DNA of 64,000 nucleotides, from assembly GCA_012514535.1 (NCBI GenBank), contig JAAZAA010000060.1, positions 45,285 through 109,284 of the forward strand. The letters run 5' to 3'. The translations under genes were made by a program, and so were the position numbers. The notes beneath the pieces were generated by a model, which was given only the letters and a program-made list of their open reading frames with translations, was not told the origin of the DNA and did not search any database. The stretch comes from Myxococcales bacterium. Its GTDB lineage: Bacteria; Myxococcota_A; Polyangia; Polyangiales; Polyangiaceae. Position 1 is the first letter of the stretch, and every line of letters begins with the position of its first letter. Of the stretch, positions 43,962 through 54,976 are shown in pieces.

Positions 43962-45065
43962 ATGTCGGTCAACGGTTCGCCCAACCTCTACGCGGTGGTC
44001 CTCGCGGGAGGCAGCGGGACGCGATTCTGGCCCGCCTCACGCCGGCTCCGGCCGAAGCAGCTGCTCGCCCTCGGCAAGAGCCCCTCGAGCCTCATCGCGG
44101 CCACGGTGCGACGCATCGAATCCCTCGTCGCGCCCGAGCGGACCCTGATCGCCACGGGGGCTCACCTGGTCGAGGCGACGCGCGCGGAGCTGTCGTGGCT
44201 CCCCGAAACCTCGTTCCTCGCCGAGCCCCGCCCCCGGAACACGGCGCCGTGCATCGCCTGGGCGAGCGCGCTGATCGCCCGCCGCGATCCCGACGCGCTC
44301 GTGATGGTGCTCCCCAGCGATCAGTACGCCGCCGACGAGGCGCAGTTCCGCGCCGTGATCGAGCGAGCCGTCGCCGCCGCGGCGGAGGGCCCGATCACCA
44401 CCGTGGGCATCGTGCCCACGCGCCCCGAGACGGGCTACGGCTACATCGAGGTCGGCGAAGCGCGCGCCAATGGGGCGCACCGCGTGGCCCGCTTCGTGGA
44501 GAAGCCCGACGCCGCCACCGCGCTGAGCTACCTCGAGAGCGGGCGCTACCTCTGGAACAGCGGGATGTTCTTCTTCCAGGCGCGACGCATGGTCGACGCC
44601 GTCCGCCGGCATCTGCCGGAGCTGGCGGCGGGCGTGGACCGCGTCGTGGAGGCGCCCACCGGGCAAGAGTCCGCCGCCGTCGCGGCCCTCTTCGAGTCGG
44701 CCGCCGCGGTGAGCATCGACTACGGCGTGATGGAGCGGGAGGAGGACCTGAGCGTGGTGCCCGGGGCCTTCGGGTGGAACGATCTCGGCAGCTGGGAGAG
44801 CGCCTGGGAGGTCGCCGACAAGGATCCTGCGGGCAACGTGGGCTCGGCGGAGACCGTCTTCGTCGACTCGAGCGGCAACCTCGTCGCCGATCTGGGAACG
44901 GCAAGCGCGCAGGAACGCCGGAAGGTCATCGCCCTGGTGGGCGTGCACGATCTGTGCGTCGTCGACACGGGCGACGCGCTCCTCGTGATGAAACGCGAGC
45001 GCTCGCAGGACGTGCGCGAGGTGGTGGCCGAGCTCCAGCGTCGCGACCTGCAGGATCGGACCTGA
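43962..45065 (+). CDS. manC: Mannose-1-phosphate guanylyltransferase
   Basis: Makes GDP-mannose from mannose-1-P and GTP, precursor for polysaccharides and glycolipids. The 367 residues contain VVLAGGSGTRFWPASRRLRPKQLL (nucleotide-binding/catalytic), LAEPRPRNTAPCIAWA, FVEKPD (sugar-phosphate-binding), WNSGMFFF and GWNDLGSWES. The protein is the mono-functional guanylyltransferase, without the isomerase cupin of bifunctional ManC. Start chosen at ATG 43962 (MSVNGSPNLY); a TTG at 43917 is the track start. It lies next to the UppP-like gene, fitting glycan synthesis. Confidence 0.92.
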   Translation: MSVNGSPNLYAVVLAGGSGTRFWPASRRLRPKQLLALGKSPSSLIAATVRRIESLVAPERTLIATGAHLVEATRAELSWLPETSFLAEPRPRNTAPCIAWASALIARRDPDALVMVLPSDQYAADEAQFRAVIERAVAAAAEGPITTVGIVPTRPETGYGYIEVGEARANGAHRVARFVEKPDAATALSYLESGRYLWNSGMFFFQARRMVDAVRRHLPELAAGVDRVVEAPTGQESAAVAALFESAAAVSIDYGVMEREEDLSVVPGAFGWNDLGSWESAWEVADKDPAGNVGSAETVFVDSSGNLVADLGTASAQERRKVIALVGVHDLCVVDTGDALLVMKRERSQDVREVVAELQRRDLQDRT

Positions 45066-45169
45066 GCCGCACCGGGACGTCTCCCTCGGGGGCGACGAGC
45101 GCGTCGACTCGGCCCATCGAGCGGCTCATCGAGGGGCGGCGATCGGCGAACCAGCAGGCGAACCGCAGC

Positions 45170-47266
<2,097 letters not shown>

Positions 47267-47315
47267 GGGTGGTGTCGGTGGCGGGCGCCACGAGCCGCGA
47301 TGAGCAGTGGGACGT

Positions 47316-48380
47316 TCAGGGGAACTGCGCGATGCGGGGGAGGCCGGTGTCCTCAGGCCACCCCCGCGCCACGTTGAGGGCTTGGATCGCTTGGGCAGAG
47401 GCGCCCCGCGCGAGGTTGTCGATCGCCCCCATCGCCACGACGAATCCCGTCCGCTCGTCCACCGCGTAGCCCACGTGCGCCCGAGCGGAGCCTCTCACCC
47501 ACAGGGTGTCCGGGAGGCGCCCTTCGGGCAAGACGCTCACCAGCCCGGCTCCGTACATCTCCTGGGCCGCCTCGCGGCACTGCTGGGCAGAGACGCCCCG
47601 CGCCGCGCGCGCGTAGCAGGTGGTCAGGATGCCGCGGATGATGGGGACCAACTGCGGCGTGAACGTGACCTTCACGTCGCCACCAGCGACCCGCGAGAGC
47701 TCCTGCTCCATCTCGGGCGTGTGTCGGTGCGTGCCCGCGATCTTGTAGGGGCGGACCCCTTCGGCCGCCTCGGGCAGGTGCGTCGTGGCGCTCGCCTTGC
47801 GACCTGCGCCGCTGACGCCGCTCTTGCCGTCGACGATGATGGGCTGGCTCGAGTCGATCAGCCCGGCGCGCAGCAGCGGGGCGAGGGGGAGCACGGCGCT
47901 CGTCGGGTAGCACCCCGGACCAGCGATGAGCCGCGCGCCAGGCAACTCCTCCCGATGGAGCTCGGGGCAGCCGTACACGGCCTGCTCCAGGCAATCAGGG
48001 CGCGGGTGCTCGCCGTACCAGGCTTCGTAGGTGCTCACGTCGCGCAGCCTGAAGTCCGCGGACAGGTCCACGACCTGAGCGCCCGCGTCGAGCAGCGCGC
48101 CGCCGATGCGGGCGCTGGCGGCGTGGGGGAGGGCCGTGAAGACGATGTCCAGGCGCTTGGCGACCTCTGGCGCGTCGGAGACCTCGAGGGCCTCGAGCTG
48201 CATGTCCGCCAGCCCGCTGACGCCCTCCGTGGAGGGGATGACCTCCCGCAGGGGCTTCCCGGCGTTTTCGCGAGCGGCGACATAGACCAGCTCGAGGTGC
48301 GGGTGTGCGTCGATCAACCGGATCAGCTCGGCACCGGTGTAGCCACCAGCGCCAACGATGCCTGCGCGAAGTCGGGTCAT
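47316..48380 (-). CDS. argC: N-acetyl-gamma-glutamyl-phosphate reductase
   Basis: Third step of arginine synthesis: NADPH-dependent reduction of N-acetylglutamyl phosphate to the semialdehyde. The 354 residues show [17 protein letters not shown] (NADP-binding), [10 protein letters not shown], and the catalytic Cys in [15 protein letters not shown], followed by [12 protein letters not shown] and [14 protein letters not shown]. No other arg gene is near. It is co-directional with rpsI, separated by 151 bp that contain a terminator-like hairpin. Confidence 0.96.
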   Translation of the reverse strand: MTRLRAGIVGAGGYTGAELIRLIDAHPHLELVYVAARENAGKPLREVIPSTEGVSGLADMQLEALEVSDAPEVAKRLDIVFTALPHAASARIGGALLDAGAQVVDLSADFRLRDVSTYEAWYGEHPRPDCLEQAVYGCPELHREELPGARLIAGPGCYPTSAVLPLAPLLRAGLIDSSQPIIVDGKSGVSGAGRKASATTHLPEAAEGVRPYKIAGTHRHTPEMEQELSRVAGGDVKVTFTPQLVPIIRGILTTCYARAARGVSAQQCREAAQEMYGAGLVSVLPEGRLPDTLWVRGSARAHVGYAVDERTGFVVAMGAIDNLARGASAQAIQALNVARGWPEDTGLPRIAQFP

Positions 48381-48469
48381 GACTGTGAGTGGGGCAGCTG
48401 CCGGACGGTCGCTCGGACGATGCCCAGCGGTGGAGAGTGACAGGAAGCGGGGAGCGGTGGAAGGGGGCG

Positions 48470-48510
48470 AAATGAGCGACGCGGCCCGCCTGGTGGGGGC
48501 CGCGTCGTGA
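48470..48510 (-). terminator. Hairpin terminator after rpsI
   Basis: A perfect 11-bp stem (CGACGCGGCCC / GGGCCGCGTCG at 48477-87 and 48497-507) with a 9-nt loop, starting 25 nt past the rpsI stop. On the minus strand it is followed by CTCATTTCG, a weak T-tract, so intrinsic termination may be partial. Confidence 0.6.
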
Positions 48511-48531
48511 GAAGCTCGGGTAACCGTGCGA

Positions 48532-48924
48532 TCAACGCTTGGAGAACTGGAACTTCTTGCGGGCCCCGGGCTGGCCAGGCTTCTTTCGTTCCTTCTCGCG
48601 GGAGTCCCGCGTCAGGTAGCCGGCTCGCTTCAGGGTACGACGTCGCTCGGCGTCCTCGCGCACCAGCGCGCGGGCCACACCGTGGCGCACCGCCTCGGCC
48701 TGAGCGCCGTGGCCGCCACCAGCGACGGTGGCCTTCACGTCGTACTTGTCCGAGAGCTCGAGGAGCTCCAGTGACTGCCGCGCGATCATGCGCGAGGTCT
48801 CGCGCTCGAAGTACTCGTCCGCGCTGCGGGAGTTCACGGTCATCACGCCCGAACCCGGGGTGATCCAAACGCGCGCGACCGCGGTCTTGCGCTTGCCAGT
48901 GGCGTAAACTGCGTTTTCACTCAT
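48532..48924 (-). CDS. rpsI: 30S ribosomal protein S9
   Basis: Small-subunit protein whose C-terminal tail reaches the P-site tRNA. 130 residues: [14 protein letters not shown] at the start, the conserved GGG segment ([23 protein letters not shown]), and the terminal KKFQFSKR with the invariant Lys-Arg. It follows rplM by 15 nt, the usual bacterial rplM-rpsI operon, and ends before a hairpin. Confidence 0.98.
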   Translation of the reverse strand: MSENAVYATGKRKTAVARVWITPGSGVMTVNSRSADEYFERETSRMIARQSLELLELSDKYDVKATVAGGGHGAQAEAVRHGVARALVREDAERRRTLKRAGYLTRDSREKERKKPGQPGARKKFQFSKR

Positions 48925-48939
48925 GGTGGCTCACCAAGA

Positions 48940-49374
48940 TCACAGGGTCAAAGACTGGGGCTGTTGCGCAGCGTGAGGATGATCGGTGCCAGCGTACACC
49001 TTGAGCTTCTTGAGCAGCTGACGTCCGAGCACGCTCTTGGGGAGCATGCCCTTCACGGCGTGACGAATGGGCAGCTCGGGCTTGCGCGCGATGGCGTCGT
49101 CGAAGGTCTGGGCCTTCAGGTGCCCGGGCGCGCCGCTGTGCGAGTAGTACTTCTTCTGGGCACCCTTGTTGCCCGTGACCTTCACCTTGTCGGCGTTGAT
49201 CACGATGACGAAGTCACCGGTGTCCACGTGCGGCGTGAAGGTCGGCTTGTGTTTGCCGCGCAGCACGGTGGCGACACGGGAAGCGACGCGCCCGAGGGGC
49301 TGGCCGGCGGCATCCACGATCCACCACTTGCGTGCGGGCAAGGCTTCGGCAGGCTTGGCCTGGTAGGTTCGCAT
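48940..49374 (-). CDS. rplM: 50S ribosomal protein L13
   Basis: Early-assembling large-subunit protein. The 144 residues include [43 protein letters not shown] and [22 protein letters not shown], all signature L13 stretches. The ATG at 49374 ([12 protein letters not shown]) was chosen because L13 begins there; the track ORF starting at 49626 adds 84 non-conserved residues. It leads the operon with rpsI. Confidence 0.98.
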   Translation of the reverse strand: MRTYQAKPAEALPARKWWIVDAAGQPLGRVASRVATVLRGKHKPTFTPHVDTGDFVIVINADKVKVTGNKGAQKKYYSHSGAPGHLKAQTFDDAIARKPELPIRHAVKGMLPKSVLGRQLLKKLKVYAGTDHPHAAQQPQSLTL

Positions 49375-49921
49375 GACGGGTCCGTTTCTGAGGTTCAGCA
49401 GGGCCCGCCAAGCGGCTGACCAGGGCTCCGAGGAGCTGCTGGTGGGAGACGCTCGGGTGGGCCCCATCCCGGGAGCGCAGCGGGCGAAATGCTCGCTTGC
49501 CCGCCGGGCGGGTCTCCCTCGACTCCGGAAACCGGGGCACCACGCCGACCGGTCCCCAGGACTCGGGGGGCGGCTGTCGTAGCTTCGAAGGTCCGTGGCG
49601 TCAAGAAACGCCGCCACGGAACCCACCCTGTGCGTTCACCGGGCGCCCGCACCCCGTCCGTGCGCTCTACTCGTACGCCTTCCAAGGTCGTGCGCCCTCG
49701 GAGGGCTCGTGCGACGAGGGGAACGAATCGAGCCGCTGGCGCGAACCTTGGCCTAGGTACACGCCCCTGCGGGGGCGGTCTAGCGGGCTCGTTCGCGGGC
49801 TTCCCGGAGCGACACGCGGGCGCCTCCAGCACCTCGCTGGGCGAATTCCTGGTGGAGGGGTCGCGCTAGCCAACGAAAGCCTGCACAATTCCAAGGGCTT
49901 GCGTAGCGAGCTTTCCTCGTC
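49375..49921. other. Divergent promoter region, rplM / signalling gene
   Basis: A 547-bp region between rplM and the MshEN/HD-GYP gene, containing promoters for both. I see no conserved L13 leader, small gene or strong promoter. A minor stem (CGCCCCTGCGGGGGCG, 49762-49777) lies within it. Confidence 0.5.
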
Positions 49922-51859
49922 ATGCCTCCTAGTCCGCAAACTCGACTCCTCGACAAGATGGTGGCCGACGGCCTCATCACCCCCGAGCAGCGCGAAGCGA
50001 CGCTGAACCACCTCCAAGCCTTCGGCGACCGGCTCGAGGAGGCGTTACTCGACACGAACGCGGTCACGGAGGCCAACCTGCTCAAGTACCTGGCGGGGGT
50101 CTACCGCACGCGCTTCGTGTCGACGGAGAAGCTGGCAAAGGCGGACATCGACCGGCTCACCCTGGACAAGGTCCCCAAGAAGCTGGCCGTGCAGCACGGC
50201 GTCTTCCCGGTCCTGTTCGACGGGAAGGGGAGCGTGCTCAGCGTGGTCACGGCCGATCCCCACAACGCGGTCGCCCTCGACGAGATCAAGCTGGTGTCGG
50301 CGGTGCGGGAGGTGCGCGCCTTCGTGGCTCGTCCGCGGGCGGTCAAGGCGGCCATCGCCAAGGCATACAGCGGGGACATCCACGCCTTCGCGACCCTCGA
50401 CAGAGACGCTCACCAGCAGTTCACGTCGATGCTCGACGTCTACGAGCGCAACCTCGTGACGGACGAGAGCATGGCGGTGGCGCTCGCCCGCGAGGATCGC
50501 CCCCGAGAGCGGGTGCTGAGCGCCGAGGAGCTGGAAGGCGGCGCGAGCGGGACGGCCCGCGGCGTCCACGACAAGGGCTACCTGGAGACCTTGAACGTCT
50601 TGGTGAGCCTCCTCGAGAACTCACGGCAGGATCTCCGCGGTCACTCCGCGCAGGTGGCGCGCCTCATCCGCCAGCTCGGCGAGCGCATCGGCCTGACGGA
50701 GAGCCAGCTCAGCTGCCTGCAGATCGCAGGATACATCCACGACCTCGGCAAGGCCGGTGCGTATCATCTGACGTCCCTCAACGTCGCGGAGTACGAGGGG
50801 CACGCCGCCTCGGCGCGCAAGGTCGTCCACTCACCGGTCCAGCTCATGGAAGCAGTCGGCCTCCCTCACGAAGTCCGGCACGCGGTCGAGGGCATGTACG
50901 AGCGCTTCGACGGTGGGGGGCTGCCGAAGGGGGTGAAGGGCAAGGACATTCCTCTCGGGGCGCGGGTGTTGGCCATCGCGGACACCTACGCGGATCTCAC
51001 TCAGAACCCGAGAAATCCTTTCCGGAAGCGACTCACTCCGGTCGAGGCCTGCGACGTGCTCGAGCGCTACAAGGGCACGGTTTTGGATCCGAACCTGGTG
51101 GACCTGTTCCGGCACACGGTCTCCGGTGAGGACCTCAAGGCGCGCCTCCTCGCCAACCGCCACCGCGCGCTCATCATCGACTCCGATCCCGAGGAGATGA
51201 CGGTGCTCGAGCTGCGCATGGTGGAGCAGGGCTTCGAGGTGCAGCAGGCGCGCACGTCGGATCAGGCCCTCCAGCACCTCCGCTCCGGCGAGTTCGAGCT
51301 GGTGGTCAGCGAGCTCGACCTGAAGCCACACGATGGCTTCGCCCTGCTCGGGGAGGCGCGGAGGCACGCCTGGGGCCAGAAGCTCCCCTGGATCATCTTG
51401 ACCAGTCGGGCCGCCAGCGAAGACGCCCGTCGGGCCTTCGAGCTCGGCGCGTCGGATTTCATGGTCAAGCCCTTCTCGGCGGATCTCCTCGTCGCGAAGC
51501 TCAAGCAGGTGATGGAGCGCGAGGCCGTCGCGCGGGGCACGAGCCGCGGCGTGTCGGGTTCGCTCCTGGAGATGGGGCTGCCGGACATGGTCCAGGTCCT
51601 CTGGCACGGTCGTAAGACCGGCTCTCTGAAGATCCGCGCCGCCAAGGAGACCGGCGAGATCCATTTCGTGGAGGGCCAGATCTGGAACGCGATGTGGAGC
51701 ACTCTGCGCGGCGAAGAGGCCTTCTACGCCATGCTGGGCTTGACCGACGGGACGTTCTACCTCGATCCGAACTTCAAGGCGGACGCCCAGGTGATCCAGG
51801 CGAGCCCGGAGGCGCTGCTCCTCGAGGGCATGCGGCGCCTGGATGAGGGAGGGCGCTGA
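49922..51859 (+). CDS. MshEN / HD-GYP / receiver / PATAN multidomain protein
   Basis: A 645-residue soluble signalling protein with four domains: MshEN-like (about 5-150, RLLDKMVADGLITPEQREAT), HD-GYP (about 210-390), receiver (about 415-540) and DUF4388/PATAN (about 540-645). HD-GYP keeps HSAQV, IHDLGK, EGHA and IADTYAD, but the HHE and GYP motifs read MYERF and GGGLP, so phosphodiesterase activity is doubtful. In the receiver the phosphoacceptor Asp seems to be Glu (VVSELDLKPHDG), whereas the Ser and Lys are kept. MshEN domains often bind c-di-GMP, so the protein may be a c-di-GMP sensor instead of an enzyme. Alone on the strand; the start ATG is 49922. Confidence 0.88.
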   Translation: MPPSPQTRLLDKMVADGLITPEQREATLNHLQAFGDRLEEALLDTNAVTEANLLKYLAGVYRTRFVSTEKLAKADIDRLTLDKVPKKLAVQHGVFPVLFDGKGSVLSVVTADPHNAVALDEIKLVSAVREVRAFVARPRAVKAAIAKAYSGDIHAFATLDRDAHQQFTSMLDVYERNLVTDESMAVALAREDRPRERVLSAEELEGGASGTARGVHDKGYLETLNVLVSLLENSRQDLRGHSAQVARLIRQLGERIGLTESQLSCLQIAGYIHDLGKAGAYHLTSLNVAEYEGHAASARKVVHSPVQLMEAVGLPHEVRHAVEGMYERFDGGGLPKGVKGKDIPLGARVLAIADTYADLTQNPRNPFRKRLTPVEACDVLERYKGTVLDPNLVDLFRHTVSGEDLKARLLANRHRALIIDSDPEEMTVLELRMVEQGFEVQQARTSDQALQHLRSGEFELVVSELDLKPHDGFALLGEARRHAWGQKLPWIILTSRAASEDARRAFELGASDFMVKPFSADLLVAKLKQVMEREAVARGTSRGVSGSLLEMGLPDMVQVLWHGRKTGSLKIRAAKETGEIHFVEGQIWNAMWSTLRGEEAFYAMLGLTDGTFYLDPNFKADAQVIQASPEALLLEGMRRLDEGGR

Positions 51860-52705
51860 TCGGAGCGCCTGCGTCGGCGTGACGGCATCGAGCGAGGCCT
51901 CCTGGGCCTCCTGGTCGTTGGACGAAGGCCCGGCGAGTCGCTGCGCCGCGAGGAGCGAGGCCGTGGGCGGGCGCGTCGTCATCGCGTCGAGGCGGGGCGA
52001 TGTCGTGGAGGGGGCCTCGACGAGGCCTCGACGACGTCGTGCGCGAGCGGCTCGAGGCGTCGTCGGGACAGGGTGTAATGGGGGGTGTAATGGGGTGTGC
52101 GCGCAGGTGTGCTTTGGTCCGGCCGTCAGATCGAAGATTGGCTTTTCCGAGAATCGCCGATTGCCTGTGAGTTGAAGTGGTATTGTGTAGGTGGGGAGTG
52201 GGTGGGGCGCGGTCCGAGCTGTCGCGTAGTTGCTCCGACGACCGTTGCTGCCCCGTCGCTGCGCCGTCGAGCGCGCGTCAGTTCGCCTCCTCCGAGGCGC
52301 TCGTCGCCGCAACGTGCCGACGTGAAAGGCGATGGCGTCGTCGTCGGAGCGCCGCACCAGCCCGCGAAGCCGTGACGGCACGTGTGGCGGCAGGGGCTAT
52401 GTCATTGGAATGGGCTGTTCGTGCTGGAAGGTGCGCAACGCGTGGCCGGAGCGGTGTGGCCGGGAGAAGCGCGGCAGGGACGCGCACCGCTGTAGGGAGG
52501 CAGCGACAGGGCGTGGAACGACGGCGCGGAGCGATGGGGCCTGCGTCGTTGGAATGGGCTGTTCGTGCTGAAAGGTGCGCCCGGCGCGAGGCCGGGAGGC
52601 GGCGCCAGGAGGTAAGCGATCGACAACCGAGATAAGAGGAATGATTATCGCTCGAGGGATGCTCGTGCTAACCTTGATGGAGCAGCACCCCCGGGTTCGT
52701 TCAGA
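51860..52705. other. Non-coding stretch with a duplicated 32-bp element
   Basis: About 850 bp with no credible gene. It contains a 32-bp direct repeat (see separate entry), a patch of low GC (52130-52200, TTGAAGTGGTATTGTG), and a small inverted repeat (GATAA...TTATC) at about 52634-52652 upstream of the next gene. The low-GC patch stands out against the surroundings and may hold a promoter or RNA gene. Confidence 0.5.
52405..52580. repeat. Two 32-bp direct repeats 144 bp apart
   Basis: TTGGAATGGGCTGTTCGTGC is followed by TGGAAGGTGCGC in the first copy (52405-52436) and TGAAAGGTGCGC in the second (52549-52580); 31 of 32 positions agree. No terminal inverted repeats, so not an insertion sequence. 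Function unknown. Confidence 0.75.
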
Positions 52706-53293
52706 ATGCCGCCACCACCCCTCCTCGGATACAATAACAACGTCCGCCACAGGGGCCGGGTCTTCCATATTCAGACGGAGGACTCGGGCGTTGCGAACCC
52801 GCGCATCATGACCCACCTGTTCGCGGATGGGGGGCGCATCGTCAAATCGACGCGGACCGACTACTCGGAGCACCTGGGGCGGCCCGATCTCGTGGACACC
52901 GTGCGCGCGCTCATGAAGGAGCAGCACAAGGCGATGTTCGTGGCGCTGCGTGGGGGCGAGCTCGACGACTTGATCGGTTTCGAACCCGAGGCCCCTCCGC
53001 CGAGCCTCGTGGGTGCCGCCGTGCGCGCGGTCGCCGGCTCGTTGACGCCGAGCTCGCGACCCGCCCCGGCGACGAGCAAGAGTCAGCGCCCGAAGAACAA
53101 TCCCGAGAGCGGCGTGCAGCGGGCGGCGGACACGGAGAGCCGGAGCTATGCCGCACCCCGGCCCGCGACCATTTTCGCGGACGCCCCCGTGCGGGACAGC
53201 CTCTTCGGAGAGACGGTGATGGAGAAGTCCCTCGACGAGACCATCCTCAGCTACCTCTCCGAGGACGCTGAAGCGGCGGACGGCAGCCGCTGA
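52706..53293 (+). CDS. Myxobacterial conserved protein of unknown function
   Basis: A 195-residue protein. The first 95 residues contain the conserved core (YNNNVRHRGRVFHIQTEDSG, then IMTHLFADGGRIVKSTRTDYSEH and MKEQHKAMFVALRGG). I remember near-identical cores in several myxobacterial genomes, always unassigned. The remainder is a disordered, Ser/Pro/Ala-rich tail ending in a short helical segment (DETILSYLSEDAEAAD). No signal peptide. The core's F-H-I-Q-T and basic patches suggest a small domain binding a partner or nucleic acid, but that is speculation. Upstream is the repeat-containing gap; downstream is tRNA-Cys. Confidence 0.75.
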   Translation: MPPPPLLGYNNNVRHRGRVFHIQTEDSGVANPRIMTHLFADGGRIVKSTRTDYSEHLGRPDLVDTVRALMKEQHKAMFVALRGGELDDLIGFEPEAPPPSLVGAAVRAVAGSLTPSSRPAPATSKSQRPKNNPESGVQRAADTESRSYAAPRPATIFADAPVRDSLFGETVMEKSLDETILSYLSEDAEAADGSR

Positions 53294-53580
53294 GGAGGCA
53301 AGAGGAGCCGAGGGGGTACCATCGGCACCGGGCCGGACCGGGGATGCCCGTGTCAGGCCTGCTGCTGGGATGCAGCGGTCTCCACTCCGGCGCTGCTCGG
53401 CGGTGGTCGCCGGCGGGGCGCGGGGCGCGGGGCGCAGAGCAGAGCAGAGCAGAGCGGAGTTCATCCGCTTGATTCTGGCGTCGGCGCATGGCAACGTCCC
53501 GGCCCGCTCCGCAGGCCTCACGGCTCCCGCAGGGCGGGCCCGGGGCTGCCCACGCGGGACGGTCTCGGTCGAGTTCTCAG

Positions 53581-53652
53581 GGCGAGGTAGCCAAGTGGTT
53601 AGGCAACGGTTTGCAAAACCGTCACACGCCGGTTCGAATCCGGTCCTCGCCT
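53581..53652 (+). tRNA. tRNA-Cys (GCA)
   Basis: Complete cloverleaf: acceptor stem GGCGAGG/CCTCGCC, anticodon stem around TTGCAAA with anticodon GCA, T-arm CGGTTCGAATCCG, and discriminator T as expected for tRNA-Cys. CCA is not encoded. It lacks flanking tRNAs and is followed by a terminator 20 nt later. Confidence 0.97.
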
Positions 53653-53668
53653 CCCAGAAAGCAGCTGA

Positions 53669-53697
53669 AAAAGCCGGGCCAAGTGCCCGGCTTTTCG
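53669..53697 (+). terminator. Rho-independent terminator after tRNA-Cys
   Basis: AAAA-GCCGGGC-CAAGT-GCCCGGC-TTTT: a 7-bp GC stem, 5-nt loop and T-tract, 20 nt past the tRNA. It is A/T-symmetric, so it could also stop transcription on the minus strand. Confidence 0.85.
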
Positions 53698-53743
53698 CGT
53701 CCTGGGGAACGCCCGGGCGGGAAGGTAGCCGCTGGATGGGCGC

Positions 53744-54901
53744 TCACCAGCTCGGTGCGACGAAGCGGCGGTCGGGGCGGCCGAAGCGGTAGCCTTGGAG
53801 GAGGTCACAGCCGACGTCGAGGAGGAGGTCGCGCTCCTGTGTGGTCTCGACGCCCTCGGCGAGGACGCAGTAGCCGAGGTCCTGGCACACCTCCGTCAGG
53901 GAGCGGATGAGGCGACGTTTGACGCCGCTCTTGTCGGCGTCGTGCACGAGCGACATGTCGATCTTCACCACGTCGGGTTCGAGCTGGATGAAGCTCGACA
54001 ATCCCGCATAACCAGCGCCTAGGTCGTCGATGGCGATGCGACATCCGGTCTCTCGCAGCGAGGCGATCTTGGTGCGGGCGGCGGGGACCGAGTCCAGCGA
54101 GGCGCGCTCGGTCACCTCGAGGACGAGGCGCCCCAGACGATCGGGGCACTCCAGGAGATCGTCGAGCAGCGCGTCATCCGAGAGGTCGTGGGGGTGGAGG
54201 TTCAGGAACAACGTCCAGTCCTGATCCTCCGCGAGCGCCGCGAGGGCGAGGCGCCGCGCCCGGTGGCTCAAGTCGCCGAGGCGGCCCAGACGCTCCGCCG
54301 CGTCCAGCAGCGCCTCGGGTTGACGGAGCGACGGCTCGCCGCTGCGCATGAGGGCTTCGTAGCCGAACAGCCGCCCACTCCCCGCGGAGATGATGGGCTG
54401 GAAGGCAATCCACAGCTTCTCGAGAGCGCGCTCGAAGGCAGCCTCCAGAGCGGCGCGTGTGCCCTCTCCTGCGTTGGTGCCCAGTTCGTTCAGCGCGGCC
54501 CGCTTCGTCGCCGCCAAGCGACGGAGCTGCACCGCGCGACGGATCACGTCCAGGAACTCCTTGGTGGGGACCGGTTTGAGCAGGTACTGGAGGGCCCCGT
54601 AGTTGACTGCCTCGGTGGCGCTCTCGAGCGTCGGAGCCCCGGTGAACAGGATCACTGGCACGTCGAGATCGTGCTCCCGGATACGGCGGAGCAGCTGAAC
54701 CCCATCCATGTCCGGCATGCTGATGTCGGTCACGATGACGTCGAAGTCGACCTCCGAAGCACGGCGCAGCGCGTCCTTCGCGTTGCTGAACGCCTCGGCG
54801 ACGAACCCATGGGTGGCCAGCAGCTTCTGCAGCGCGGTCGTGATCGCGATCTCGTCATCCACGAGCAGGATGCGGCCCGACGATGGTGGAATCACGGACA
54901 C
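53744..54901 (-). CDS. Response regulator with EAL c-di-GMP phosphodiesterase domain
   Basis: A 385-residue two-domain protein: receiver (residues 9-125; ILLVDDEIAI, VIVTDISMPDMDG phosphoacceptor, FTGAP, LLKPV) and EAL (about 145-385). EAL signatures look catalytic: YEALMR (EAL), FLNLHP, LEVTE, IAIDDLGAGYAGLSS, VKIDMSL and AEGVET. Expected to hydrolyse c-di-GMP to pGpG under phosphorylation control. Start uncertain: GTG at 54901 is adjacent to the SD, while GTG at 54895 lies 6 nt from GGGAGG. Sits close to the MshEN protein, suggesting a c-di-GMP theme. Confidence 0.92.
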   Translation of the reverse strand: MSVIPPSSGRILLVDDEIAITTALQKLLATHGFVAEAFSNAKDALRRASEVDFDVIVTDISMPDMDGVQLLRRIREHDLDVPVILFTGAPTLESATEAVNYGALQYLLKPVPTKEFLDVIRRAVQLRRLAATKRAALNELGTNAGEGTRAALEAAFERALEKLWIAFQPIISAGSGRLFGYEALMRSGEPSLRQPEALLDAAERLGRLGDLSHRARRLALAALAEDQDWTLFLNLHPHDLSDDALLDDLLECPDRLGRLVLEVTERASLDSVPAARTKIASLRETGCRIAIDDLGAGYAGLSSFIQLEPDVVKIDMSLVHDADKSGVKRRLIRSLTEVCQDLGYCVLAEGVETTQERDLLLDVGCDLLQGYRFGRPDRRFVAPSW

Positions 54902-54976
54902 CCTCCCTCCCCTGAACGATCGCTCAAGGTGTCGAGTCGGTCAAACCTCTCCGCGTCGCGAGCACCAGGTGGCTCG

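Noticed and set aside
49762-49777. Stem CGCCCCTGCGGGGGCG as terminator
   Set aside because: Only 6 bp, no T-tract, and placed inside a divergent promoter region.
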